Shown here: positions 8,942-16,338 of the stretch, piece after piece
Position numbering within the stretch: the stretch's first letter is position 1
Layout: each line of letters opens with the position of its first letter
DNA from: UBA3064 sp016868095
Lineage (GTDB): Bacteria; Pseudomonadota; Gammaproteobacteria; Burkholderiales; Burkholderiaceae_E
Assembly (NCBI GenBank): GCA_041175665.1
Contig: JBEDEM010000029.1
Span: forward strand, 1 to 40,421
DNA length: 40,421 nt
Reading direction: 5' to 3'
Made by a program: the position numbers and the translations under genes
Notes under the pieces: model-generated
Database searches by the model: none
What the model saw: only the letters and a program-made list of their open reading frames with translations
What the model was told of the DNA's origin: nothing

Positions 8942-9650
8942 TACCGAAACAACCGGTCTGAGCGTTGCAGACGGACACCGAGTGATCGAGCTCGCATGCG
9001 TCGAGTTAATCAATCGCCAGGCGAGTGGCCGCCACTGGCATCATTATTTTGATCCCGAGCGCGATATCGACGAAGGTGCGCAGGCCGTCCATGGACTTAG
9101 TCGTGAGCGACTCGAAGGCGAGCCAAGGTTTGTCGATCTTGCGAAGGACTTTTTGGATTTCGTCGGCGATGCTGAGGTCTTGATTCACAACGCGCCCTTT
9201 GACCTCGGTTTCCTGCGGGCGGAATTAGGCCGTGTTGGTCTCCCCGAACTGAGCTCACAGTGCCAAGTGACCGATACGCTCATGCTTGCCCGTGAACTCC
9301 ACCCCGGTAAACGCAATTCTTTGGACGCGCTCTGTGAGCGCTACGGCATCTCAAATGCGCATCGTAGTCTTCATGGAGCTCTGCTCGACGCAAGACTGCT
9401 TGCCGATGTTTATCTTGCGATGACCCGGGGGCAGGAGTCCTTGGAAATCGGCTTAATCGCCGATGCAAGGATGCAAGGCCTGGGCAATGAGCGAGGCGAT
9501 TGGCCACCGCAGGGCCTTAAGCAGATCGGTCTGAGTTCATTTCATCAATCGGCCCATGAGGCTTATCATGCAGCGATGGAGAAGGATGCGCGCGGCCCCA
9601 GTTTGTGGCGTCGTTTGCAGCAGACTCAAGTCAGGCAGGAGTTTGAATAA
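8922..9650 (+). CDS. dnaQ: DnaQ-type 3'-5' exonuclease, DNA polymerase III epsilon subunit
   Basis: Proofreading exonuclease of the replicative polymerase. The 242-residue protein has all DEDDh motifs: Exo I VVLDTETTG (Asp7, Glu9), Exo II LIHNAPFDLGFL (Asp94) and Exo III HRSLHGALLDARLLADVYL (His151, Asp156). The ATG at 8922 is preceded by a strong GGGAGGAG at 8911-8918, which decides the start over longer upstream options. The first 20 bases lie inside the 3' end of the RND permease gene, so expression appears tied to the efflux operon. The C-terminal tail beyond the exonuclease domain, which binds the polymerase alpha subunit in known epsilon proteins, is present but short. Confidence 0.93.
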   Translation: MRQVVLDTETTGLSVADGHRVIELACVELINRQASGRHWHHYFDPERDIDEGAQAVHGLSRERLEGEPRFVDLAKDFLDFVGDAEVLIHNAPFDLGFLRAELGRVGLPELSSQCQVTDTLMLARELHPGKRNSLDALCERYGISNAHRSLHGALLDARLLADVYLAMTRGQESLEIGLIADARMQGLGNERGDWPPQGLKQIGLSSFHQSAHEAYHAAMEKDARGPSLWRRLQQTQVRQEFE

Positions 9651-9653
9651 AGC

Positions 9654-10862
9654 ATGATGAAAGAAGCACGTACGTCGCGAAGTGGTCGCGAGCGAAAGGC
9701 CCAGTTATCGCCCGATGCAGAACGGCTTGTGGCTTCAGCGCTAGGTTTGGCCAATTCAGGAAGCAGGCTTGAAGATTCTTACTGGCAACAGCTGCTCGCA
9801 AAACGTATCGAGCATTTGCTCGATACCAATCATCCCCAGGCAATCTACGACGCACTAGACCGTACCCACCTCACAGATCTCGAGGCTTATGGCGCGCTCA
9901 TTGAAATGGTTGAGCACTGTGCCGAAGCTGTCGTGGTTGAATACGAGGGTCAATGGTGGCAATGTCTGCTCGTTTCAGCGCCCTTAGTCGCATGGACGCG
10001 ATTTGGTATCGCGTCGGGTCGTCTGCCAGCGTCCAACGCAAGTGCTTTGTCAGCCCATTGGCAGGCTCACTGCTTGGCACATCAGGTTCGGTTTTGCATG
10101 GTGCCCTGGCTGTACTCGATTGATCAACTACCGCGTGATTTTGCCGAGCTTCGCAAGCTGACGCGCAAACTTGGCGTTGCAGCTTTGAAGGCCCAAGATC
10201 CCCGGCTCGATTTTTCAGCATTTCCTGAGACAGCCGAAATGCTTGCCGATTCGCGTTTTATCCTTGCCGCTGTTGCAGCGCCTCTAGGCCAGGCACTTTT
10301 GCGCTGGCAAGACATCGAGGCAAGCGACCATGCCACGAGAGTTCAGTGTTTGGAGCAGTGGGTTGCTCAGGGTCGACCCAACCTTGAGCCGGTGATGGTG
10401 GGCTGCGGATTTGAGTGCTTGCTACCCGATGCTTTTCATATCAATCTGCGCGAATCTGATCGTCGGGTCCGGCCCTATGCCTTACGGGCGGCAGTCCACT
10501 ACCTCAGCCACGCACTTTCGATCGAAGCCAAGCAATTACGTGCCAACATCGCAGCCTTTGGTCAGGATCGACTCGATGAGTATCGGATCGGTCTAAGTTT
10601 CAACTCTGAGGAGGAGGTTTCTCAGGGCGTCGTATGGCCGATGTTGGGTGCCGAATCAGAGGCCGATGATCCAAGTCCACTCGAACAGATCAAACAGCAT
10701 TTGCATGAGCTTGGTGTGACGGACATTCGTGTGCATCCAGGTTGCAGCGAACCTGAGTTTTGTGACGATTGTGGATCACCGCTTTATCCAAACGGTGAGG
10801 GCGAGGTCGTGCACGCTGAGATGCCCGAGGACTCAGAGCCTAATCCAGGGCATTTTCATTAA
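9654..10862 (+). CDS. DUF2863-family protein of unknown function
   Basis: A 402-residue soluble protein with no signal peptide or membrane segment. The opening pattern (LSPDAERLVASALGLANSGSRLED) and the closing Cys-containing segment (FCDDCGSPLYPNGEGEVVHAE) match what I know of DUF2863, a family largely confined to betaproteobacteria and without an established function. Cys residues near the end (CSEPEFCDDCG) could bind a metal; this is inference. It begins 3 bases after the dnaQ stop with AGGAG about 12 bases upstream of the ATG; a second ATG follows immediately. The stop overlaps that of the convergent thioredoxin-like gene by 4 bases. Confidence 0.75.
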   Translation: MMKEARTSRSGRERKAQLSPDAERLVASALGLANSGSRLEDSYWQQLLAKRIEHLLDTNHPQAIYDALDRTHLTDLEAYGALIEMVEHCAEAVVVEYEGQWWQCLLVSAPLVAWTRFGIASGRLPASNASALSAHWQAHCLAHQVRFCMVPWLYSIDQLPRDFAELRKLTRKLGVAALKAQDPRLDFSAFPETAEMLADSRFILAAVAAPLGQALLRWQDIEASDHATRVQCLEQWVAQGRPNLEPVMVGCGFECLLPDAFHINLRESDRRVRPYALRAAVHYLSHALSIEAKQLRANIAAFGQDRLDEYRIGLSFNSEEEVSQGVVWPMLGAESEADDPSPLEQIKQHLHELGVTDIRVHPGCSEPEFCDDCGSPLYPNGEGEVVHAEMPEDSEPNPGHFH

Positions 10863-11260
10863 ACGAGTTTTTTTCGGGCACTCGCTATGCGCTCATTCAA
10901 GTATGCGCCATAAAAGTCGCGCGACCCGTAGCCGATGAGGCGCTCTGCGATTTCGCCCTGAGGGCCAAGAAATAAGACTGTCGGCACCATCGTAATACGG
11001 TATCGCTGCAGCTCGGGCCCTCCCTGAATCGTTTCAAAAACCAAAACACCTTCCTTGTCCTGATCTCTGGCAAGATGTTGCAAATAGTCTTGTTTGACGA
11101 GATCACACCATCCGCAGCCTGGCATCGTCACAAGCAAGACCAAGGGCCGCTTTTGCTTGCCTGCGCGATCAAGTTGCTTATCGAGATGATCGAGTTTTGG
11201 CATATGGGCCGGCGCCTGCCGCGAGCTGGATTGGCTTTGTAATTGGTTTTGCTTGCTCAT
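10859..11260 (-). CDS. SoxS/SoxW-like thioredoxin-fold protein without a signal peptide
   Basis: A 133-residue thioredoxin-fold protein with the redox pair Cys49-Gly-Trp-Cys52 in VTMPGCGWCDLVKQDYL and the cis-Pro segment RITMVPTVLFLGPQGE. It diverges from soxR across a shared regulatory region, the position taken by soxS in other sox clusters, where the product keeps periplasmic Sox proteins (mainly SoxYZ) reduced. Unlike those exported proteins, the N-terminus (MSKQNQLQSQSSSRQAP) is polar, with no hydrophobic segment, so a cytoplasmic location is predicted. The ATG at 11260 is preferred to the TTG at 11263. Family membership is clear; the specific role is inferred from position. Confidence 0.8.
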   Translation of the reverse strand: MSKQNQLQSQSSSRQAPAHMPKLDHLDKQLDRAGKQKRPLVLLVTMPGCGWCDLVKQDYLQHLARDQDKEGVLVFETIQGGPELQRYRITMVPTVLFLGPQGEIAERLIGYGSRDFYGAYLNERIASARKKLV

Positions 11261-11280
11261 CAAAAAGTGCCGTAGAGTAC

Positions 11281-11309
11281 TTGACTATATGCGTATATGA
11301 TCATATAGT
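11281..11309 (+). promoter_or_regulatory. Probable soxR promoter overlapped by an ArsR-type operator
   Basis: TTGACT (11281-11286) and TATAGT (11304-11309) are separated by 17 bases, a good sigma-70-like pair reading toward soxR. Superimposed on it are ACTATATG (11284-11291) and its exact reverse complement CATATAGT (11302-11309), and a perfect 14-base palindrome TATATGATCATATA (11294-11307). AT-rich ATATG/CATAT half-sites are what ArsR-family repressors bind. The site therefore is the likely SoxR operator; binding would cover both promoter elements. Confidence 0.65.
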
Positions 11310-11329
11310 TCGTCCGCAATAAATCAAGA
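11300..11329 (-). promoter_or_regulatory. Possible divergent promoter for the thioredoxin-like gene
   Basis: On the minus strand TTGATT (11329-11324) and TATGAT (11305-11300) are 18 bases apart, a moderate sigma-70-like pair whose -10 element lies in the same palindrome as the soxR promoter. One operator could thus control both directions. The match is weaker than on the plus strand and is a reading by eye only. Confidence 0.35.
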
Positions 11330-11391
11330 TCAATAACAACAAAGATCAAAATCACTCAGGATCATAGCCTGAGTTCGTTGGAGGAGGAAGC

Positions 11392-11919
11392 TTGGCACCG
11401 GCAACTAGGCCAATGGTGGCTGACCAGGAAGAGCGCGAAGAGCTTGAGCGCGTCTTCGAGTCGGTTTCACGCTATTTCAGTCTGATGTCCGAGCCTATGC
11501 GTGTTCGGATCATGCATACGATTTGTGACGGGGAGCGCACTGTTGGAGACATCGTGCTTGCGGTCGGCGGCACCCAGACCAATGTGTCAAGGCATTTGGC
11601 AGCCCTTTATCAGGCGCATGCCGTGTATCGAAGAAAGTCAGGCAATCATGTGTTTTATGGCATCCAAGACTCAGCTTTGATTGCCCTTTGTCGTGGTGTT
11701 TGCATTCACATTGCCTCACGTCTTGACGATGATGGTGAGCGAAGCGATGGACTACTTAACCTTGCGCGCGGCTTTGACCCCGCCATGCCAAAGTCCAGAC
11801 CCAAGGCTGCNNNNNNNNNNNNNNNNNNCAAGTTGCCTGCGCCCGAGATTACTCCGAGGGGTACAAAACCAGCCCCAAGAGTCCTCAAGCGTGCACAAAA
11901 CGATGGTCATAATGGATAA
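11392..11919 (+). CDS. soxR: ArsR-family transcriptional regulator SoxR
   Basis: Winged-helix repressor of the sox genes. The DNA-binding region is visible as RTVGDIVLAVGGTQTNVSRHL (positions about 49-69; quoted in part as GGTQTNVSRHLAALYQ), with the wing at YRRKSGNHVFYGI. Cys45, Cys100 and Cys104 are present; by analogy with SqrR/BigR-type sulfur sensors, Cys45 may pair with Cys100 or Cys104 through a persulfide or polysulfide bridge. The start is TTG at 11392, supported by GGAGGAGG just upstream. The C-terminal tail is low-complexity and interrupted by 18 Ns (11811-11828); the frame is kept across them, but the true residues are unknown. soxC follows 33 bases downstream. Confidence 0.88.
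   Translation: MAPATRPMVADQEEREELERVFESVSRYFSLMSEPMRVRIMHTICDGERTVGDIVLAVGGTQTNVSRHLAALYQAHAVYRRKSGNHVFYGIQDSALIALCRGVCIHIASRLDDDGERSDGLLNLARGFDPAMPKSRPKAXXXXXXXKLPAPEITPRGTKPAPRVLKRAQNDGHNG
11811..11828. other. Assembly gap (18 N) in soxR
   Basis: Eighteen unknown bases in the region coding for the C-terminal tail of SoxR. The length is a multiple of three and the frame continues to a normal stop, so the size may be right. Confidence 0.98.
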
Positions 11920-11952
11920 ACGGAAAATTTGGCTGTATGAGGAGGTTTGACA

Positions 11953-13323
11953 ATGCATTCGTTTGACGATGAAGTGACTTATGGAACTTCAAGCCCTAGG
12001 CCTGCGGCGATACCTGGGCGTATCCAAAAGGCGCCCGAGCATCACATGGACGACGCTTTTCACGCCAAAGCGCGAACGGCTAGGCGCAGCTTTATGGGCA
12101 AAGCGCTTGCTATGGGTGCAGGCGCAGCATCAACGGCGACAGCGTCTGCCAATCCGCTTGGAGAAGACGCGATTCTTAAGCTTCCTGCGCACACCGTCGG
12201 TCTTGGTCAGCCGGTTGCTGCGCGGGGCTATGGCGTGCCCTCGCAGTACGAACGCAACTTGCAGCGCCGCGAGAGTCCGGGCCTTACCCGTGTGGGAGCG
12301 GCGTCGGTAAGTTTCGCCCCGTTGCAATCGCTCTTTGGCATCATCACGCCCAATGGCCTGCACTTTGAGCGCCACCATCAGGGCTGGTGGGATATTAATC
12401 CCGAGCAACACCGGCTCATGATTAATGGTTTGGTGAGGCAGGCAAAGGTCTTCACGATGGACGATCTCATGCGCTTGCCTTCCGTGTCGCGCATTCACTT
12501 TATCGAGTGCGGTGCCAATACTGGGATGGAATGGGGCAACGTGGCGGTGCCCACGGTGCAGTATTCGCATGGGATGCTCTCTTGTTCGGAGTTCACCGGG
12601 GTTTTGTTGTCAACCCTGCTTGATATTGCCGGTGCCGATACGAAAAAAGGCCGTTATGTGCTTGCCGAGGGTGCCGATGGCTCATCGATGACCCGGACGG
12701 TTGCCATGGACCGTGCACTTGACGATGTCATGGTTGCCTGGGCCATGAATGGCGAGATGTTGCGCCCGGAAAACGGCTACCCGTTGCGCCTGGTTGTGCC
12801 AGGCGTGCAAGGGGTCTCCTGGGTGAAGTACTTGCGCCGTATCGAGGTGGGCGATCAACCCTACTACACCAAAGATGAAGTGATGCATTACGTCGATTTG
12901 ATGCCCGATGGCAGGCATCGTCAGTTCACCTCGATCCAAGAGGTGAAGTCAGTCATCACAACGCCCTCAGGTGGCCAGGTGCTTATGGATAAGGGCTATC
13001 ACAATGTGACGGGCTTGGCCTGGTCGGGTCGAGGGCGCGTCAAGCGGGTGGATGTTTCTGTTGATGGCGGGCGCAACTGGCGTACGGCGCGGCTTGAAAC
13101 GCCTGTGTTGTCGAAAGCCCTCACGCGATTCAATATCGACTGGGCTTGGGATGGCGGCCCTGCCATTCTGCAAAGCAGAGCGGTCGACGAATCAGGTCAT
13201 ATCCAGCCCATGATGAGACAGCTTCGTGCCGTTCGTGGTACGAGATCTATTTATCATAACAATGCAATACAGTCATGGAAAGTTACCGAAACAGGGGAGG
13301 TGTTTAATGTTCAAGTTTCTTAA
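11953..13323 (+). CDS. soxC: Sulfane dehydrogenase molybdenum subunit SoxC
   Basis: Sulfite-oxidase-family molybdoprotein that, with SoxD, oxidises the outer sulfane sulfur on SoxY in the periplasm, with electrons passing to c-type cytochromes. A Tat export signal is visible (RTARRSFMGKALAMG, Arg44-Arg45), preceded by an unusually long leader of about 40 residues. The molybdenum-ligating Cys186 lies in RIHFIECGANTGMEWG; the C-terminal part is the Mo-oxidoreductase dimerisation domain (VKRVDVSVDGGRNW). GGAGG at 11941-11945 is 7 bases from the ATG at 11953, which is preferred to the TTG at 11947. Its 3' end overlaps soxD by 17 bases. Confidence 0.95.
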   Translation: MHSFDDEVTYGTSSPRPAAIPGRIQKAPEHHMDDAFHAKARTARRSFMGKALAMGAGAASTATASANPLGEDAILKLPAHTVGLGQPVAARGYGVPSQYERNLQRRESPGLTRVGAASVSFAPLQSLFGIITPNGLHFERHHQGWWDINPEQHRLMINGLVRQAKVFTMDDLMRLPSVSRIHFIECGANTGMEWGNVAVPTVQYSHGMLSCSEFTGVLLSTLLDIAGADTKKGRYVLAEGADGSSMTRTVAMDRALDDVMVAWAMNGEMLRPENGYPLRLVVPGVQGVSWVKYLRRIEVGDQPYYTKDEVMHYVDLMPDGRHRQFTSIQEVKSVITTPSGGQVLMDKGYHNVTGLAWSGRGRVKRVDVSVDGGRNWRTARLETPVLSKALTRFNIDWAWDGGPAILQSRAVDESGHIQPMMRQLRAVRGTRSIYHNNAIQSWKVTETGEVFNVQVS

Positions 13324-14413
13324 GCCTCAACTGAGTGCAGTTTTATTGTTAGCGAGCATGTTTTGCTCCGCTGAGTCGCTGGCGCAGGCTGCTCTTCCCC
13401 AGGCTGCAGGCGCAAAGCCCTGGCTCAATCTGGGCCGTGCTGCAACCGATGCCGAGGTGAAAGCATGGGACATTGATGTGCGCGCTGACTTTGTAGGCTT
13501 GCCCAAGGGCGCAGGTTCGGTTTCTAAGGGTGAAGAGGTATGGGAGGCAAAGTGCGCGTCATGCCATGGCACCTTTGGTGAGTCCAATGAAGTCTTTACG
13601 CCGATCGTGGGCGGGACGACAAAAAAAGACATCGAGGCCGGCCTGGTTGCTAATCTGACCCGTCCCGATTTCCCACAGCGCACCACGATGATGAAGCTGT
13701 CTACCGTATCCACCTTGTGGGACTACATCAATCGTGCCATGCCATGGAATGCGCCAAAATCCCTAAAGGTTGATGAAGTCTACGCGGTGACGGCCTATAT
13801 CTTGCACCTTGCCGAAGTGCTACCGGCGGACTTCACGCTCAGCGATCAAAATATCGCCGACGTTCAAAAGCGTATACCCAATCGCAATGGCAAGGTGAAG
13901 TTCACGGGTTTATGGGACCTCAAAGGGAGGCCTGATGTGCAAGGTGAACTTTGTATGAACAATTGCAAAGTATCAGCCGAGGTCGCATCGATATTGCCTG
14001 AATTTGCCCGTAATGCGCACGGCAATATTGCAGAGCAAAATCGACTTGTCGGGCCATCGCGCGGAGCCGACACCACAAAGCCGCCGCTCAAAGAGCCCCT
14101 TAAAGTCGCCATCGCAAGCGGCGCGGCGCAAGCGCCAAAATTAGCTGTTGCCGCTCCGAAAAGCGCACTCACGCTTGCGAAGGAGCAGAATTGCTTGGCA
14201 TGCCATGGTGTTGAGCAAAAAATGGTTGGGCCAGCCTTTCGTGAGGTTGCGGCGCGCTACAAAGGCAATATGAAAGCTGAGGCCACCTTGGTCAGCAAGA
14301 TTAGTCAGGGTGGGTCTGGTAATTGGGGGCAAATTCCCATGCCTGCTCAGCCACAAGTATCGAGTGAGGACTTAAAGACCCTTGCACGATGGATCCTCGA
14401 AGGTGCAAAGTAG
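13307..14413 (+). CDS. soxD: Diheme c-type cytochrome SoxD, sulfane dehydrogenase subunit
   Basis: Electron-accepting partner of SoxC in the periplasm. The 368-residue product has a Sec signal (LSAVLLLASMFCSAESLAQA) and two heme c motifs: CASCH (Cys83, Cys86, His87) and CLACH (Cys296, Cys299, His300), with a possible axial Met in QIPMPAQPQ near the C-terminus. Between the domains lies a Cys pair (Cys216, Cys220 in ELCMNNCK) and an Ala/Lys/Pro-rich linker at about 255-290. GGGGAGG at 13294-13300 precedes the ATG at 13307 by 6 bases, fixing a start inside the soxC 3' end. Confidence 0.94.
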   Translation: MFKFLKPQLSAVLLLASMFCSAESLAQAALPQAAGAKPWLNLGRAATDAEVKAWDIDVRADFVGLPKGAGSVSKGEEVWEAKCASCHGTFGESNEVFTPIVGGTTKKDIEAGLVANLTRPDFPQRTTMMKLSTVSTLWDYINRAMPWNAPKSLKVDEVYAVTAYILHLAEVLPADFTLSDQNIADVQKRIPNRNGKVKFTGLWDLKGRPDVQGELCMNNCKVSAEVASILPEFARNAHGNIAEQNRLVGPSRGADTTKPPLKEPLKVAIASGAAQAPKLAVAAPKSALTLAKEQNCLACHGVEQKMVGPAFREVAARYKGNMKAEATLVSKISQGGSGNWGQIPMPAQPQVSSEDLKTLARWILEGAK

Positions 14414-14529
14414 TTTTTTGGCTGGGCCGAAGGGCTCAACCCAGGCTTGACATCGGCAACTTGAATGCCGGGATCGGTTTGTGTTGGCATTGCGGCCAAT
14501 GTCATTCGATATTTTAAAAGGAGAACGGT

Positions 14530-15000
14530 ATGAGTTTTTCAAGACGTGAAGCGCTAAAGGGCGGTGCAGGTATGGGCGTCTATGGTGCAATGCTTGCCCT
14601 CGGCATGATTAGTCCGGGCACTGCCCAAGCACAAGCAGCAATGCAGGCGGCTTTTCAGGCCAAGGGTATTCCCGACACCCTAAAAGCACTCGGTGCGGCG
14701 GGTGCGACTGAATCGGCTGACATCACCATTGTGTCGCCTGATATCGCGGAAAACGGAGCGGTTGTCCCGGTTGGCGTCAACAGCAAGATTCCAAATACTG
14801 ACATGGTTGCGCTTCTGGTTGATAAGAACCCCAACGCACTGGCAGGGGCTTATCAGTTCATGGACGGCGGAGTTGCCGACGTCAATATGCGAGTGAAGAT
14901 GGGTCAAAGCTCTGATGTGGTCGCCATTGTTCGCGCCGACGGCAAGTTCTATATGGCGAAAAAGGAAATTAAGGTCACCTTAGGCGGCTGCGGCGGCTAG
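14530..15000 (+). CDS. soxY: Thiosulfate-oxidation carrier protein SoxY
   Basis: Sulfur-carrier subunit of SoxYZ: pathway intermediates are covalently bound to the Cys of its C-terminal arm. The protein ends in VTLGGCGG, with Cys154 the carrier residue. The N-terminus has a Tat-type signal (MSFSRREALKGGAGMG, Arg5-Arg6) followed by a hydrophobic stretch and AQAQA cleavage region; SoxZ probably travels with it. AAAAGGAG precedes the ATG at a good distance. The 116 bases after soxD contain no clear promoter. Confidence 0.96.
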   Translation: MSFSRREALKGGAGMGVYGAMLALGMISPGTAQAQAAMQAAFQAKGIPDTLKALGAAGATESADITIVSPDIAENGAVVPVGVNSKIPNTDMVALLVDKNPNALAGAYQFMDGGVADVNMRVKMGQSSDVVAIVRADGKFYMAKKEIKVTLGGCGG

Positions 15001-15100
15001 GGCATCGCAAGCGTAGCCGGACCCGATGAAAAACATGATGCAAACTGTATTGATCTAACTTAGGTAATGGTTGGTCAAGCAAATACTTTAGGAGATTCAA

Positions 15101-15412
15101 ATGGCTGATCCGATGAAAATACGCGCTGCTGCGCGTGGGGATGTGGTTGATGTCCGCGTTTTGATGGCCCACGAGATGGAAACCGGTCAACGCAAGGACG
15201 CAGCAGGCAAGCTGGTGCCAGCATGGTTTATTAGCGATGTAACTGCAAGCCTTAATGGCAAGCCAGTCGTTAAAGCTTTCTGGGGTCCCGCGGTGTCGAA
15301 GAACCCCTACCTGCAGTTTAAGGTCAAGGGTGGCAAGGCTGGCGACAAGATCAGCATCACCTGGATCGACAATAAGGGCGAAAAGCGAACCGACGAAGTA
15401 ACCGTAAGCTGA
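15101..15412 (+). CDS. soxZ: Thiosulfate-oxidation carrier complex protein SoxZ
   Basis: Partner of SoxY in the SoxYZ sulfur carrier. The 103-residue beta-sandwich protein has the family's patterns KIRAAARGDVVDVRVLMAHE, METGQRKD and GDKISITWIDNKGEKRTDE. It has no signal peptide, in keeping with export as a complex with SoxY through the Tat signal of SoxY. TTTAGGAGATTCAA places a good ribosome site before the ATG. The 100 bases between soxY and soxZ hold no recognised feature. Confidence 0.96.
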   Translation: MADPMKIRAAARGDVVDVRVLMAHEMETGQRKDAAGKLVPAWFISDVTASLNGKPVVKAFWGPAVSKNPYLQFKVKGGKAGDKISITWIDNKGEKRTDEVTVS

Positions 15413-15458
15413 TGAGCTAAGTGGTCATAAGCCGCCCGTAAAACAAAAGGAGACAGAA

Positions 15459-16328
15459 ATGAGAACAATGACGACTAGAGATCGGCGTCAAGCGAGCGCG
15501 CTGAGATTGAGTGCTCAGGCAGGTCTTAAAGCCCTCTTTATTGCCATAGGCTTGAGTGCCTCGGCACTGGCGGGCGCTCAGCCTAAGGACGCTACCGAGG
15601 CAGAAATCGAGAAGTATCGCCAGATGCTTCAAGACGGCAATCCCGCTGAGCTGGTTTCGCTTAAAGGCGAGGGCCTGTGGAAAAAGAAGCAAGGCCCCAA
15701 GCAGGCAAGCCTTGAAAGCTGTGATCTTGGGCTGGGCCCTGGTGTGGTGAAGGGTGCAAACGCTCAGCTGCCGCGATACTTTGCCGACAGCGACGCGGTA
15801 ATGGATCTCGAGACTCGCATTGTTCATTGTATGGTAACGATCCAGGGGTTAGAGCGGAATAAAATTACAGCGCGACCGTACTCAGGCGCAGGTCAGTCGG
15901 CAACCGATATGGAAGCACTGGTGGCTTATGTCGTTGAGGAATCGCGTGGCATGAAGATCAATGTGCCTCAACAGCATGCCAAAGAGCAGGAGGCCTATGC
16001 TCGCGGCGAGAAGATTTTCTATTTCCGTGGCGGTCCTTATGACTTTTCCTGCGCTTCCTGTCATGCGGTGGATAACCAGCGTATTCGCCTGCAAGGGCTA
16101 CCCAACCTCACCAAAACCGAGCCAGCGCAAAAGGCTTTTGCCAGTTGGCCTGCTTATCGGGTCTCGCAAGGCGCACTCAGAACCATGCAGTGGCGGATTT
16201 ATGACTGTTTTCGTCAGCAGCGTTTTCCCGAATTGAAGTACCTGTCACCCGCTTCCGTCGACCTGATTACCTTTTTAGGTGTTAGGGCTAATGGCGGCGT
16301 GATGGAAACGCCAGCGATCAAGCGCTAA
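15459..16328 (+). CDS. soxA: Sulfur-oxidation c-type cytochrome SoxA (apparently monoheme)
   Basis: Catalytic cytochrome subunit of SoxAX, which couples thiosulfate oxidatively to the SoxY Cys in the periplasm. The 289-residue product has a Sec signal (about 18-40) and one heme motif, CASCH (Cys198, Cys201, His202), with the conserved axial Cys250 in WRIYDCFRQQRFPE. The N-terminal domain that carries a second heme in some SoxA proteins has only single Cys residues (Cys88, Cys124) and no CxxCH, as in monoheme SoxA where they form a disulfide. AAAGGAGA precedes the ATG. soxX follows after 10 bases. Confidence 0.94.
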   Translation: MRTMTTRDRRQASALRLSAQAGLKALFIAIGLSASALAGAQPKDATEAEIEKYRQMLQDGNPAELVSLKGEGLWKKKQGPKQASLESCDLGLGPGVVKGANAQLPRYFADSDAVMDLETRIVHCMVTIQGLERNKITARPYSGAGQSATDMEALVAYVVEESRGMKINVPQQHAKEQEAYARGEKIFYFRGGPYDFSCASCHAVDNQRIRLQGLPNLTKTEPAQKAFASWPAYRVSQGALRTMQWRIYDCFRQQRFPELKYLSPASVDLITFLGVRANGGVMETPAIKR

Positions 16329-16338
16329 GGAGAAGGCG

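Noticed and set aside
12130..12570. Minus-strand open frame of 146 codons inside soxC
   Set aside because: Antisense to a conserved gene, with His/Arg-rich composition typical of shadow frames.
14447..14475. TTGACA between soxD and soxY as an internal promoter
   Set aside because: No acceptable -10 element occurs 16 to 18 bases downstream.
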